Below, one piece after another: positions 1-13,696 of a DNA stretch of 64,000 nucleotides. Made by a program: the position numbers and the translations under genes. Numbering within the stretch: the first letter of the stretch is position 1; each line of letters starts with the position of its first letter. Source of the stretch: Allobrachymonas denitrificans DSM 15123 (GTDB lineage: Bacteria > Pseudomonadota > Gammaproteobacteria > Burkholderiales > Burkholderiaceae_C); assembly GCF_900110225.1 (NCBI RefSeq), contig NZ_FOCW01000004.1, positions 1 to 64,000 on the forward strand, written 5' to 3'. A model generated the notes under the pieces. That model saw only the letters and a list, made by a program, of their open reading frames with translations, searched no databases and had not been told where the DNA came from.

Positions 1-1191
1 TTACGCGATGATCTTGGCAACAACGCCGGCGCCGACGGTACGGCCGCCTTCGCGGATGGCGAAACGCAGACCTTCTTCCATGGCGATCGGGGCGATCAGC
101 TTGACGGTGATCGACACGTTGTCACCCGGCATCACCATTTCCTTGTCGGCCGGCAGCTCGATGGCGCCAGTCACGTCGGTGGTGCGGAAGTAGAACTGCG
201 GACGGTAGTTGTTGAAGAACGGCGTGTGACGGCCACCTTCGTCCTTGGACAGAACATACACCTCGGCGGTGAACTCGGTGTGCGGCTTGATGGAGCCCGG
301 CTTGCACAGCACCTGGCCGCGCTCGACGTCTTCACGCTTGGTGCCGCGCAGCAGGATACCCACGTTGTCGCCAGCCTGGCCCTGATCCAGCAGCTTGCGG
401 AACATTTCCACGCCCGTGCAGGTCGTCTTCTGGGTTTCCTTGATACCGACGATCTCGATTTCCTCGCCGACCTTGATGATGCCGCGCTCGACGCGACCGG
501 TCACCACGGTACCGCGGCCGGAGATGGAGAACACGTCTTCCACCGGCATCAGGAACGCACCGTCAACAGCACGCTCGGGAGCGGGGATGTAGGAGTCCAG
601 CGCCTCGGCCAGCTGCATGATGGCGCCTTCGCCCAGCTCGCCCGTGTCGCCTTCCAGCGCCAGCTTGGCAGAACCCTTGATGATGGGGGTGTCGTCGCCG
701 GGGAAGTCGTACTTGCTCAGCAGTTCGCGCACTTCCATCTCGACCAGTTCCAGCAGCTCGGCGTCATCAACCATGTCGCACTTGTTCAGGAACACGATGA
801 TGTAGGGCACGCCCACCTGGCGGGACAGCAGGATGTGTTCGCGGGTCTGGGGCATCGGGCCGTCAGCGGCGGAGCACACCAGAATGGCGCCGTCCATCTG
901 GGCAGCACCGGTAATCATGTTCTTCACGTAGTCGGCGTGGCCGGGGCAGTCAACGTGCGCGTAGTGGCGGTTGGCCGTCTCGTACTCGACGTGCGAGGTG
1001 TTGATCGTGATGCCGCGGGCCTTCTCTTCGGGCGCGTTGTCGATCTGGCTGTAGTCACGCGCTTCGCCGCCGAACTTCTTGGACAGCACCGTGGCGATTG
1101 CCGCAGTCAGGGTGGTCTTGCCGTGGTCCACGTGACCGATGGTGCCGACGTTCACGTGCGGCTTGGTCCGTTCAAACTTTTCCTTGGCCAT
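1..1191 (-). CDS. tuf: Elongation factor Tu
   Basis: EF-Tu, 396 residues and full length; its TAA stop is the first three bases of the window. It is the GTPase that delivers aminoacyl-tRNA to the ribosomal A site. The G1 P-loop GHVDHGKT lies near residue 18, DCPGH near 81 and NKCD near 136, followed by the two beta-barrel domains. It is the last gene of the canonical str operon (rpsL-rpsG-fusA-tuf), 163 bp after fusA. Burkholderiales usually carry a second tuf copy; whether one exists here cannot be seen. Confidence 0.98.
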   Translation of the reverse strand: MAKEKFERTKPHVNVGTIGHVDHGKTTLTAAIATVLSKKFGGEARDYSQIDNAPEEKARGITINTSHVEYETANRHYAHVDCPGHADYVKNMITGAAQMDGAILVCSAADGPMPQTREHILLSRQVGVPYIIVFLNKCDMVDDAELLELVEMEVRELLSKYDFPGDDTPIIKGSAKLALEGDTGELGEGAIMQLAEALDSYIPAPERAVDGAFLMPVEDVFSISGRGTVVTGRVERGIIKVGEEIEIVGIKETQKTTCTGVEMFRKLLDQGQAGDNVGILLRGTKREDVERGQVLCKPGSIKPHTEFTAEVYVLSKDEGGRHTPFFNNYRPQFYFRTTDVTGAIELPADKEMVMPGDNVSITVKLIAPIAMEEGLRFAIREGGRTVGAGVVAKIIA

Positions 1192-1354
1192 GATTGGCTT
1201 CCTTTATCAAAAGAGCTGTGCCCGTGACGGGTTTAAGGTCTGCATGCTGTCACTGGGTCCCCTGCCACGGGCAGCCGGGGGTGCAACATCGCAGACCATC
1301 GAAAAAAGCAGGCCCTGCAGCCACCGCCGCAGCGGTGGCGCAAAGCGCAGCCGA

Positions 1355-3457
1355 TTACTTGGCGCGTGCAGCGATGATGGCTTCGGACACGTTGCGCGGA
1401 GCTTCCGCGTACTGCTTGAATTCCATCGTGTAGTTGGCACGGCCCTGCGTCATGGAACGCAGCGAGGTGGCGTAGCCGAACATCTCGGACAGCGGAACCT
1501 CGGCCTTGATGGCCTTGCCGCCACCGACCAGGTCGTCCATGCCCTGCACCATGCCGCGCTTGGAGGACAGGTCGCCCATCACGGTACCGGCGTACTCTTC
1601 GGGCGTCTCGACTTCCACGGCCATCATCGGCTCGAGGATGACCGGGTTGGCCTTCTTGCAGCCTTCCTTGAAACCGAAGATGGCGGCCATCTTGAACGCC
1701 TGCTCGGAAGAGTCAACGTCGTGGTAGGAACCGAAGGTCAGGGCGACTTTCACGTCGACCACCGGGTAGCCAGCCAGCACGCCGGCGTTCAGGGCTTCTT
1801 CCACACCCTTCTGCACCGCGGGGATGTATTCGCGCGGAACCACACCACCCTTGATCTCGTCCAGGAATTCGAAGCCCTTGCCCTGCTCGTTCGGCTCGAT
1901 ACGGAACACGACGTGACCGTACTGACCCTTACCACCGGACTGGCGCACGAACTTGCCTTCGACGTCGGTGACCTGCTTGCGGATGGTTTCGCGGTAGGCC
2001 ACTTGCGGCTTGCCCACGTTGGCTTCCACGTTGAACTCGCGCTTCATGCGGTCCACGATGATTTCCAGGTGCAGTTCGCCCATGCCGGCGATGATGGTCT
2101 GACCGGATTCCTCGTCGGTACGCACGCGGAAGGACGGATCTTCTGCAGCCAGGCGGGACAGGGCAATACCCATCTTCTCCTGGTCGGCCTTGGTCTTGGG
2201 CTCGACGGCCTGGGCAATCACGGGCTCGGGGAACACCATGCGCTCCAGGATCACGGGGTTGGCCGGGTCGCACAGGGTTTCACCGGTGGTGACGTCCTTC
2301 AGGCCCACGCAGGCAGCGATGTCACCGGCGCGGATCTCTTCGATCTCCTGGCGCTCGTTGGCGTGCATCTGCACGATACGGCCGATACGTTCCTTCTTGC
2401 CCTTGACGGAGTTCAGGACGGTGTCGCCCTTGTTCAGCACGCCGGAGTAGACGCGCACGAAGGTCAGCTGACCAACGAAGGGGTCGGTCATCAGCTTGAA
2501 TGCCAGCGCGGAGAACTTCTCGGCGTCGTCAGCTTCGCGCGTGATGGGGTTCTCGTCCTCGTCGGTACCTGCGACCGGCGGGATGTCCTTCGGAGAGGGC
2601 AGGAAGTCGAGCACGGCGTCCAGCATGCGCTGCACACCCTTGTTCTTGAACGCGGTACCGCACAGCATGGGCTGGATTTCGGTGGCGATGGTACGCTGGC
2701 GCAGACCGGCGATGATGTCCTCTTCGCTCAGTTCACCTTCTTCCAGGTACTTGTTCATCAGCTCTTCGCTGGCTTCGGCCGCGGACTCGACCATCTTCTC
2801 GCGCCACTCGTTGGCGGTGTCGACGAGGTCGGCCGGGATGTCCTGGTATTCGAACTTCATGCCCTGGGAAGCGTCGTCCCAGATGATAGCTTTCATCTTG
2901 ATCAGGTCGACCACGCCGGCAAAGTTGTCTTCGGCACCGATCGGCACCACGATCGGCACGGGGTTGGCCTTGAGGCGCAGTTTCATCTGGTCGACGACCT
3001 TGAAGAAGTTGGCACCGGTACGGTCCATCTTGTTCACGAAGGCCAGACGCGGCACCTTGTGCTTGTTGGCCTGACGCCAGACGGTTTCGGACTGGGGCTG
3101 CACGCCACCCACGGCACAGTAGACCATGCAGGCGCCATCCAGCACGCGCATGGAACGCTCCACCTCGATGGTGAAGTCCACGTGGCCGGGGGTGTCGATG
3201 ATGTTGATGCGGTGCTCGGGGCGGGACAGGTCCATGCCCTTCCAGAAGCAGGTCACGGCGGACGAGGTGATCGTGATGCCGCGTTCCTGTTCCTGCTCCA
3301 TCCAGTCGGTGGTGGCTGCGCCGTCGTGCACTTCGCCCAGCTTGTGGGTCACGCCGGTGTAGAACAGGATACGCTCGGACGTAGTGGTTTTGCCAGCGTC
3401 AATGTGCGCAGAAATACCGATGTTGCGGTAGCGCTCGATGGGGGTCTTGCGAGCCAT
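1355..3457 (-). CDS. fusA: Elongation factor G
   Basis: EF-G, 700 residues, the ribosomal translocase GTPase and the target of fusidic acid. The N-terminus has the P-loop AHIDAGKTT and the switch II motif DTPGHVDF, with NKMD further on. Domains III-V follow in normal order and the length is normal for the family. It lies 149 bp downstream of rpsG and is transcribed in the same direction as rpsG and tuf, so it is the third gene of the str operon. Confidence 0.98.
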   Translation of the reverse strand: MARKTPIERYRNIGISAHIDAGKTTTSERILFYTGVTHKLGEVHDGAATTDWMEQEQERGITITSSAVTCFWKGMDLSRPEHRINIIDTPGHVDFTIEVERSMRVLDGACMVYCAVGGVQPQSETVWRQANKHKVPRLAFVNKMDRTGANFFKVVDQMKLRLKANPVPIVVPIGAEDNFAGVVDLIKMKAIIWDDASQGMKFEYQDIPADLVDTANEWREKMVESAAEASEELMNKYLEEGELSEEDIIAGLRQRTIATEIQPMLCGTAFKNKGVQRMLDAVLDFLPSPKDIPPVAGTDEDENPITREADDAEKFSALAFKLMTDPFVGQLTFVRVYSGVLNKGDTVLNSVKGKKERIGRIVQMHANERQEIEEIRAGDIAACVGLKDVTTGETLCDPANPVILERMVFPEPVIAQAVEPKTKADQEKMGIALSRLAAEDPSFRVRTDEESGQTIIAGMGELHLEIIVDRMKREFNVEANVGKPQVAYRETIRKQVTDVEGKFVRQSGGKGQYGHVVFRIEPNEQGKGFEFLDEIKGGVVPREYIPAVQKGVEEALNAGVLAGYPVVDVKVALTFGSYHDVDSSEQAFKMAAIFGFKEGCKKANPVILEPMMAVEVETPEEYAGTVMGDLSSKRGMVQGMDDLVGGGKAIKAEVPLSEMFGYATSLRSMTQGRANYTMEFKQYAEAPRNVSEAIIAARAK

Positions 3458-3606
3458 GATGAACCTTTGGATGAATTCGAAAAGAGGGGTATTTTAGGGT
3501 TGCCGCTTGAAAACGGCATGACAGGCACTGCCGGATACGCGACAGGGCTTGCAGCAGGAAACACCTGCCGAAGCCCTGTGGATACGCATCTGCGGTGCCA
3601 GCCCGA

Positions 3607-4077
3607 TCAGAAGCGGAAGTGCGAGAATGCCTTGTTGGCTTCGGCCATGCGGTGCACTTCGTCACGCTTCTTCATGGCGCCACCACGGCCTTCGTTGGCT
3701 TCCAGCATCTCGTTGGCCAGACGCTGTGCCATGGACTTCTCGCCACGCTTGCGGGCGGCGTCCTTGATCCAGCGCATGGACAGGGCCAGGCGACGGACCG
3801 GGCGCACTTCCACGGGCACCTGGTAGTTGGCGCCACCGACGCGGCGGGATTTCACTTCCACCATCGGCTTGACGTTGTTGATGGCGGTCACGAACAGTTC
3901 GAGCGGCTCCTTGCCGGACTTCTGTTCCATGATGTCCAGGGCGCCATAGATGATGCGCTCTGCAACCGCCTTCTTGCCGCCTTCCATGATCACGTTCATG
4001 AATTTGGACAGCTCGACATTGCCGAACTTGGGATCCGGCAGGATTTCACGTTTAGGGACTTCACGACGACGTGGCAT
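3607..4077 (-). CDS. rpsG: 30S ribosomal protein S7
   Basis: Ribosomal protein S7, 156 residues. It nucleates assembly of the 30S head domain by binding the 3' domain of 16S rRNA. The N-terminus [17 protein letters not shown] and the conserved [11 protein letters not shown] segment are diagnostic. It is the second gene of the str operon, between rpsL and fusA. In E. coli S7 represses this operon by binding the rpsL-rpsG spacer; the spacer here is 159 bp, but I did not establish a matching structure. Confidence 0.98.
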   Translation of the reverse strand: MPRRREVPKREILPDPKFGNVELSKFMNVIMEGGKKAVAERIIYGALDIMEQKSGKEPLELFVTAINNVKPMVEVKSRRVGGANYQVPVEVRPVRRLALSMRWIKDAARKRGEKSMAQRLANEMLEANEGRGGAMKKRDEVHRMAEANKAFSHFRF

Positions 4078-4236
4078 TTTGTAAACCTCATTGCTTCAGT
4101 TGGCACCATCTCAGGTACCGCGAGTGCCATCAGGACACCCACTTACTCGACCCGCACAAATAAAAGTTGCTGTGCTCTGTGGGTCACTACGCTTGCACCG
4201 GCTGCCAGGCCGGACAAGCACCGAAAAGAACAGCGA

Positions 4237-4614
4237 TTAAGCCTTCTTGGGACGCTTGGCGCCGTACTTGGAACGGGACTGCTTGCGGTCTTTCACGCCC
4301 TGCAGGTCCAGCGAACCACGCACGATGTGGTAACGCACACCCGGCAAGTCTTTCACACGACCGCCGCGCACCAGCACCACGGAGTGTTCCTGCAGGTTGT
4401 GGCCTTCACCACCGATGTAGGAGATGACCTCGAAACCGTTGGTCAGGCGCACCTTGGCAACCTTACGCATGGCGGAGTTCGGCTTCTTGGGAGTGGTGGT
4501 GTACACACGGGTGCACACACCACGGCGCTGCGGGCAGTTTTCCATCGCAGGGCTCTTGGACTTGATGACTTCGACCGTGCGTCCCTGACGCACGAGCTGG
4601 TTGATGGTTGGCAC
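4237..4614 (-). CDS. rpsL: 30S ribosomal protein S12
   Basis: Ribosomal protein S12, 125 residues, the decoding-centre protein in which streptomycin-resistance mutations arise. [12 protein letters not shown], the [10 protein letters not shown] loop (its Lys is the Lys43 equivalent) and the [15 protein letters not shown] segment (Lys88 equivalent) are all wild-type in pattern. It is the first gene of the str operon, with a candidate promoter about 120 bp upstream. Confidence 0.98.
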   Translation of the reverse strand: MPTINQLVRQGRTVEVIKSKSPAMENCPQRRGVCTRVYTTTPKKPNSAMRKVAKVRLTNGFEVISYIGGEGHNLQEHSVVLVRGGRVKDLPGVRYHIVRGSLDLQGVKDRKQSRSKYGAKRPKKA

Positions 4615-4732
4615 TCAGGCCTCCTTCTCGAAAGGTGTAATTCCCTAAACGTGAATGAATTACGGGTTGACGATACGTGATCTCTCCAGACACGCGCGCA
4701 GCATGACGCCGCCGCAATGCGGAGAGCCTGCC

Positions 4733-4762
4733 AGTTTATCTGGAAAGGACGGGGTTTGACAA
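4733..4762 (-). promoter_or_regulatory. Candidate sigma-70 promoter of the str operon
   Basis: Read on the minus strand, TTGTCA (4757-4762) is followed after 18 bp by TAAACT (4733-4738), upstream of rpsL. The -35 is close to consensus and the -10 only moderate. The rest of the 4615-4929 spacer holds the 5' leader of rpsL and the dacA terminator. Confidence 0.45.
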
Positions 4763-4850
4763 GAGGGAAATGGGCGCGGGCGCGATGCGATGGCCCTGCG
4801 GGCAGTGAATCTGCAGCATGCAGGCCACAGCCGGAGCAGCGGCAGGCATG

Positions 4851-4885
4851 AAAAAGGACCTGCGGCGCATAGCCGTCAGGTCCTT
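4851..4885 (-). terminator. Rho-independent terminator of the dacA-type gene
   Basis: On the minus strand, AAGGACCTG pairs perfectly with CAGGTCCTT around a short loop and is followed by a run of T. It lies about 45 bp past the stop of the carboxypeptidase gene at 4930. Confidence 0.85.
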
Positions 4886-4929
4886 CGTGAAGCTTGCGTC
4901 AGGACGCCGGATGCGCCCTGCCCTCCCGC

Positions 4930-6198
4930 TCAGAACAGCTTGCCGAACCACATGCGCAGGCTGTCCCACATGCGGCCGAAGAAACCGGCCTGGGGCACGG
5001 CCTCGAGGGCCACCAGCTGCACGGTGTTGATGGGCTGGCCTTCCAGCATCACTTTCAGCGTGCCCACGGCCTGGTCCTTGGCAACGGGCGCCACCAGCGG
5101 ATCGGGGCGCTCCACCTGGGTGGTGAGCTGCTGCGCTTTGCCGGACGGCACCGCCACGGCGATGGCCTGGTGACGGCCGAGGCCGACTTCGCTCTGCTCG
5201 CCCTTCCAGATGCGGGCCTTGACGGCCGGCTGGTCGGCACCGAACAGCTGGATGCCCTCGAAGGCGGTGTAGCCCCAGTTCAGCAGCTTCTGTGTCTCGT
5301 TGGCGCGGGCATTCTCGCTGGCAGTACCGAACACGATGGCCAGCAGGCGGCGGCCTTCGGGCAGGTTGGGGAAGGGACGCTTGGCGGTGGCGATCAGGTT
5401 GTAGCCGGCAGCATCGGTATGGCCGGTCTTGAGGCCATCGACGGTGGGATCGCGGAACAGCAGCGTGTTGCGGTTGGTGCCGTTGGAGGCGGGGGTGCCG
5501 GGGTAGGCGTATTCCTTGGTGGCGTAGTAGCCCACGTACTCTGGGAAATCGCCTATCAGGCGCGTGGACAGGATGGCCATGTCGCGCGCGGTGGTGATGT
5601 GGCCGTCGGCCGTCAGGCCTTCGGGATTGCGGTAGCCGGTGTGGGTCATGCCCAGCGCCTTGGCCGTGTCGTTCATCTTCTGCACGAAGGCTTCCTCGCT
5701 GCCGGCGATGCCTTCGGCCAGGGCCATGGTGGCGTCATTGCCGGACTGCACGATCATGCCCTTGACCAGATCCTCGACGCGCACCTGCATCTTGGGGTCG
5801 ATGAACATGCGCGAGCCGGGCATCTTCCAGGCCTTGGTGCTGACGCCGAAGGTCTGGTCGAGCGTGATCTTGTGGCTCTTGAGCGCGTCGAACACGATAT
5901 AGGCCGTCATCAGCTTGGTGAGCGAGGCGGGCTCCATCGGCGCATCCATGTCCTTGGCGGCGAGCACCTGGTTGCCGGCGGTGATGTCGATCAGCAGATA
6001 GCCACGGGCAGCGATGTCGGGCGGCGCGGGAAAACCGGGCTGCACGGCCGCAACCGGGGCCGAGGCGGCGGAGGCAGCGGGCTGGGACGCTGCCGTGGTC
6101 GCAGCCGGCGCCTTCTGCGCCAGGACGGGCGCGGCAGACAGCATCAGGGAAGTGGCCAGCAGAAGCGTGGTGCGACGGAAAAGGGACGACGTGGACAT
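4930..6198 (-). CDS. dacA: D-alanyl-D-alanine carboxypeptidase (PBP5/6 family)
   Basis: A 422-residue periplasmic serine DD-carboxypeptidase that trims the terminal D-Ala from peptidoglycan stem peptides. There is an N-terminal signal peptide ending near AQ at residue 28. The three penicillin-binding motifs are present in order: SLTK (nucleophile Ser), SGN and KTG. A C-terminal beta-rich PBP5 domain is followed by an amphipathic tail (GFFGRMWDSLRMWFGKLF) typical of the peripheral membrane anchor. An Ala/Pro-rich stretch follows the signal peptide. It is a single-gene unit with its own terminator. Confidence 0.95.
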   Translation of the reverse strand: MSTSSLFRRTTLLLATSLMLSAAPVLAQKAPAATTAASQPAASAASAPVAAVQPGFPAPPDIAARGYLLIDITAGNQVLAAKDMDAPMEPASLTKLMTAYIVFDALKSHKITLDQTFGVSTKAWKMPGSRMFIDPKMQVRVEDLVKGMIVQSGNDATMALAEGIAGSEEAFVQKMNDTAKALGMTHTGYRNPEGLTADGHITTARDMAILSTRLIGDFPEYVGYYATKEYAYPGTPASNGTNRNTLLFRDPTVDGLKTGHTDAAGYNLIATAKRPFPNLPEGRRLLAIVFGTASENARANETQKLLNWGYTAFEGIQLFGADQPAVKARIWKGEQSEVGLGRHQAIAVAVPSGKAQQLTTQVERPDPLVAPVAKDQAVGTLKVMLEGQPINTVQLVALEAVPQAGFFGRMWDSLRMWFGKLF

Positions 6199-6287
6199 GG
6201 GGGCAGCGTAAGCAGGAAATCAGCGGGAAGAAAGGGGCGGCCGCCCGGGCAGGCCGCAGGCATGCCGGGAAGCAGCCAGGGGGCGCG

Positions 6288-6917
6288 TCAATGCGCAGCG
6301 TGCAAATGATGTAGCACGATGTTTTTCAGCAGCGGCAATTGTCCATGAAAGAAATGGCCGACTCCCGGCACAACTGTGACAGGAAGTGACTGCGGGCGGG
6401 CCCAGTCGAGCACGGAGGCAAGGGGGACGACATCGTCGGTTTCGCCATGCACCACCAGGGTGCGGGGCTTGAGTTCCGCCGATACCGGGGCCACCTCGAA
6501 ACGGCTGGCGGCCGTGCCGACCAGCACCAGCTGCTCGGGCAGGCGATCCGGCTGCAGACGGGCTGCGCCGTGACTGGTGACGAAAGCGCCGAAGGAGAAT
6601 CCGGCCAGGGCCAGCGGGCCTTCGGGTGCGACCTGGGCAATCACCTGCAGCAGGTCGTCGGCCTCGCCGCGGCCTTCGTCGTGCGTGCCGGCACTGGCGC
6701 CAACGCCGCGGAAGTTGTAGCGCACCGCCGTCCAGCCATGCTGCACGAAGGCGCGTGCCAGCGTCTGCACCACCTTGTTGGTCATGCTGCCGCCGAACAG
6801 GGGATGCGGGTGCGAGATGACCGCGACACCACGCGGTGTGCCTTCCGGATGGTCGCGCAGCGCCTCGATGACGCCGGCAGCGCCCTGCAGCTGCAGGGCT
6901 TCGGTCTGTGCATTCAT
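6288..6917 (-). CDS. Alpha/beta hydrolase (serine nucleophile)
   Basis: A 209-residue cytoplasmic alpha/beta hydrolase. It has the HPHPLFGGSMTNK oxyanion-side motif, RYNFRGVGAS, and the nucleophile elbow GFSFG (Ser near residue 105), with a late Asp (GETDDVVP) and His (GVGHFF) completing the triad. This is the pattern of the YfhR/YsgA-type hydrolase set; the substrate is unknown. It starts 9 bp after the upstream ferredoxin gene ends, so the two are probably co-transcribed. Confidence 0.85.
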   Translation of the reverse strand: MNAQTEALQLQGAAGVIEALRDHPEGTPRGVAVISHPHPLFGGSMTNKVVQTLARAFVQHGWTAVRYNFRGVGASAGTHDEGRGEADDLLQVIAQVAPEGPLALAGFSFGAFVTSHGAARLQPDRLPEQLVLVGTAASRFEVAPVSAELKPRTLVVHGETDDVVPLASVLDWARPQSLPVTVVPGVGHFFHGQLPLLKNIVLHHLHAAH

Positions 6918-6926
6918 GCTGCCCTC

Positions 6927-7304
6927 TCAGCGGCCGGCTTCGGGCGGCACCAGCAGGCGCTGCACGACCTTGCCGTTCTTGAGGTGGGACTCGATGATCT
7001 CGTCGATGTCGGCCTGATCCACATAGGTGTACCAGACGGCTTCGGGATAGACCACGGCCACCGGGCCGGCCGAGCAGCGATCCAGGCAGCCGGCCTTGTT
7101 GATGCGCACCTTGCCGGGGCCGGCAAGCCCCTGCTGCTTCGCCTGTTCCTTGCAGTAGGCGAACATGGCGTCGGCATTGTGGTCGGCGCAGCAGGCCTCG
7201 CCGTTCTCGCGCTTGTTCAGGCAGAAGAAGACGTGGTGCTGGAAATAGGAGCCGGGCGCTGCCGTGTCCGGAGCATCGGCGGTCTGGGCAGGGGTATCGT
7301 TCAT
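6927..7304 (-). CDS. Thioredoxin-like [2Fe-2S] ferredoxin
   Basis: A 125-residue protein of the (2Fe-2S) ferredoxin family with a thioredoxin fold, related to Azotobacter Fe protein I and NuoE-like domains. Cluster ligands are visible as Cys in HVFFCLNKR, GEACCADH and the pair KAGCLDRCSAGP. I chose the ATG at 7304 over the in-frame GTG two codons upstream. It sits between a VanZ-like gene and the alpha/beta hydrolase gene on the same strand. The electron-transfer partner is unknown. Confidence 0.85.
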   Translation of the reverse strand: MNDTPAQTADAPDTAAPGSYFQHHVFFCLNKRENGEACCADHNADAMFAYCKEQAKQQGLAGPGKVRINKAGCLDRCSAGPVAVVYPEAVWYTYVDQADIDEIIESHLKNGKVVQRLLVPPEAGR

Positions 7305-7319
7305 GCGCACATTGTAGGT

Positions 7320-11604
<4,285 letters not shown>

Positions 11605-11675
11605 GCAGCGCCAGCGCGGCATCCACAGGGAGAATCCCGATGAGTCGGGACGGCTGCGCGCGCTAGCATGGCCGG

Positions 11676-13415
11676 ATGGCCCGACCTGCTGCATCTTCCT
11701 CGTCCAGCACGAGTTTCGACACCATCATCATCGGCGCCGGCACGGCCGGCTGCCTGCTGGCCAACCGGCTCAGTGCCGATCCCAAGCGCCGCGTGCTGCT
11801 GATCGAGGCTGGCGGCAAGGATGACTACCACTGGATCCACATTCCGGTTGGCTACCTGTACTGCATCGGCAACCCGCGCACCGACTGGCTGTATCAGACC
11901 GAACCCGATCCCGGCCTGAACGGGCGCACCCTGCGCTACCCGCGCGGCAAGACCCTGGGCGGCTGCAGCAGCATCAACGGCATGATCTACATGCGCGGCC
12001 AGTCGCGCGACTACGACCAGTGGGCCGAGCTGACCGGCGACGACGCGTGGCGCTGGGAGCACTGCCTGCCCTACTTCCGCCTGCATGAGGACTACCACAA
12101 GGGCGCCGACGCATTGCATGGCGCGCACGGCACCGTGCCGGAGCTGCTGCAGCAGGACACGCCCTATTTCCGCACCCTGCGCGAACGCGGCGCCAGCGGC
12201 GAATGGCGGGTGGACAGGCAGCGCCTGCACTGGCCGGTGCTGCAGGCCTTTGCCGAGGCGGCGCGCCAGGCCGGCATTCCCGAAAGCAGCGATTTCAACC
12301 GCGGCAGCAACGAGGGCGTGGGTTATTTTGAAGTGAACCAGAAGGCCGGCTGGCGCTGGAATGCCGCCAAGGCCTTTCTGCGCCCGACCTGCGTGCGCCG
12401 GCCCAACTTCACCTTGTGGACAAACAGCCAGGTGACGCGCCTGCTGTTCGAGCCGGCCGAGGGCAACCAGCCGCCGCGCTGCACCGGCGTGGAAGTGTGG
12501 AACGGACGCGAACTGCTCACGGCACACGCTGCCAGCGAGGTGGTCCTGAGTGCCGGCAGCATCGGCTCGGCGCAGTTGCTGCAGCTCTCCGGCGTCGGCC
12601 CGGCCGATTTGCTGCAGCAGCACGGAATTGCCCCGGTGGCCGAACTACCCGGCGTGGGCGCCAACCTGCAGGACCATCTGCAGATCCGTTCCGTCTACAA
12701 GGTGCGCGACGTGCGCACGCTCAACACCCTCTCCAGCACGCTGCGCGGCAAGGCCGGCATCGGCCTGGAATACCTGCTGCGCCGCAGCGGGCCGATGAGC
12801 ATGGCACCCAGCCAGCTTGGCGCCTTCACGCGCAGCAGCGAGGCCTATGCCTGGCCGAACATCGAGTACCACGTGCAGCCGCTGTCGCTGGAAGCGTTTG
12901 GCGAGCCGCTGCATGGGTTCGACGCCTTCACCGCCAGCGTCTGCAACCTGAATCCGGGCAGCCGCGGGACAGTACGCATCAAGAGCCCGCGCTTCAACGA
13001 TGCGCCGGCCATTGCCCCCAACTATCTCGCCACCGAAGAGGATCGCAAGGTGGCGGCCGACAGCCTGCGCGTGACGCGCCGCATCGTGTCGCAGCCCGCG
13101 CTGCAGCCGTTTGCCCCGGAGGAATTCAAGCCGGGCGTGCAGTATCAGACCGACGAGGAGCTGGCACGGCTGGCCGGCGACATCGCCAGCACCATCTTCC
13201 ATCCGGTAGGCACCACCAGGATGGGACGTGACGATGATCCCCTGGCCGTGGTCGACAGCCGCCTGCGCGTACGCGACGGGCGCGGCAGCCTGATTGCCGG
13301 TCTGCGCGTGGTCGATGCCGGCATCATGCCCACCATCACCAGCGGCAATACCAACAGCCCCACCCTGATGATCGCCGAGAAGGCCGCGCAGTGGATTGCC
13401 GAAGACCGGCACTGA
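11676..13415 (+). CDS. GMC-family FAD oxidoreductase
   Basis: A 579-residue glucose-methanol-choline oxidoreductase. The N-terminal FAD-binding motif GAGTAGCLLANRLS is followed by PRGKTLGGCSSING (GMC signature 1) and SAGSIGSAQLLQLSGVGP (signature 2). The C-terminus carries the active-site HPVGTTRMG His and the GNTNSPTLMIAEKAA Asn. It resembles BetA/AlkJ-type alcohol dehydrogenases that pass electrons to quinone. There is no BetB or BetI neighbour, so choline is not supported as substrate; a primary or aromatic alcohol is more likely but unproven. Confidence 0.9.
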   Translation: MARPAASSSSSTSFDTIIIGAGTAGCLLANRLSADPKRRVLLIEAGGKDDYHWIHIPVGYLYCIGNPRTDWLYQTEPDPGLNGRTLRYPRGKTLGGCSSINGMIYMRGQSRDYDQWAELTGDDAWRWEHCLPYFRLHEDYHKGADALHGAHGTVPELLQQDTPYFRTLRERGASGEWRVDRQRLHWPVLQAFAEAARQAGIPESSDFNRGSNEGVGYFEVNQKAGWRWNAAKAFLRPTCVRRPNFTLWTNSQVTRLLFEPAEGNQPPRCTGVEVWNGRELLTAHAASEVVLSAGSIGSAQLLQLSGVGPADLLQQHGIAPVAELPGVGANLQDHLQIRSVYKVRDVRTLNTLSSTLRGKAGIGLEYLLRRSGPMSMAPSQLGAFTRSSEAYAWPNIEYHVQPLSLEAFGEPLHGFDAFTASVCNLNPGSRGTVRIKSPRFNDAPAIAPNYLATEEDRKVAADSLRVTRRIVSQPALQPFAPEEFKPGVQYQTDEELARLAGDIASTIFHPVGTTRMGRDDDPLAVVDSRLRVRDGRGSLIAGLRVVDAGIMPTITSGNTNSPTLMIAEKAAQWIAEDRH

Positions 13416-13504
13416 AGCCGGGCCAAGGGAAATCCCCATGTTGTTTTCATGGTTGATTCAGGGAAAACCTTGACAGGCCTGTGTAAGCCCAGTGGATATA
13501 GTTG

Positions 13505-13611
13505 AGTCACTCGCTGCTTCGGCAGTCCGCAGCAGTGGCGAGGGATGAGGAGACAAACCAATCGAGTGCAATATGCACCAAGCCGATACCTGACCGGTAT
13601 CGGCTTTTTTT
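13505..13611 (+). ncRNA. Candidate small RNA with intrinsic terminator
   Basis: In the 281-bp spacer between the convergent GMC and amtB genes, the plus strand shows a compact structured segment. CTCGCTGCT pairs with AGCA-GT-GGCGAG around a 12-nt loop, followed by an unpaired purine-rich stretch (GAGGAGACAAACCA) and a strong terminator. TTGACA at 13470 and TATAGT at 13497 lie upstream, but the 21-bp spacing is too long for a good promoter. It could instead be the long 3' end of the GMC transcript. I recognise no named RNA family. Confidence 0.35.
13581..13611 (+). terminator. Rho-independent terminator
   Basis: AGCCGATACC pairs perfectly with GGTATCGGCT around five bases and is followed by a T run on the plus strand. 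It ends either the GMC transcript or the candidate small RNA. Confidence 0.9.
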
Positions 13612-13647
13612 ATGGCTGCGGCGCAAGCTGCACCGGCCACATGGCTG

Positions 13648-13684
13648 AAAGACAGACCGGCCGGAAATCGGCCCGGCCTGTCTG
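13648..13684 (-). terminator. Probable terminator of glnK-amtB
   Basis: A GC-rich stem (AGACAG / CTGTCT with an inner GGCCGG / CCGGCC) lies just past the amtB stop. Read on the minus strand it is followed by only a weak T-rich stretch. Confidence 0.55.
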
Positions 13685-13696
13685 CTGCCCAGCATG

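Noticed and set aside
226-3826. Long open frames (333 and 895 codons) on the plus strand across tuf, fusA and rpsG
   Set aside because: They are antisense shadows of highly conserved str-operon genes; composition is His/Leu/Val-rich as expected for the complement of biased codons.
11676-13415. Choline dehydrogenase betA
   Set aside because: The GMC family is certain, but no betB, betI or choline transporter is nearby and many homologous alcohol dehydrogenases exist.
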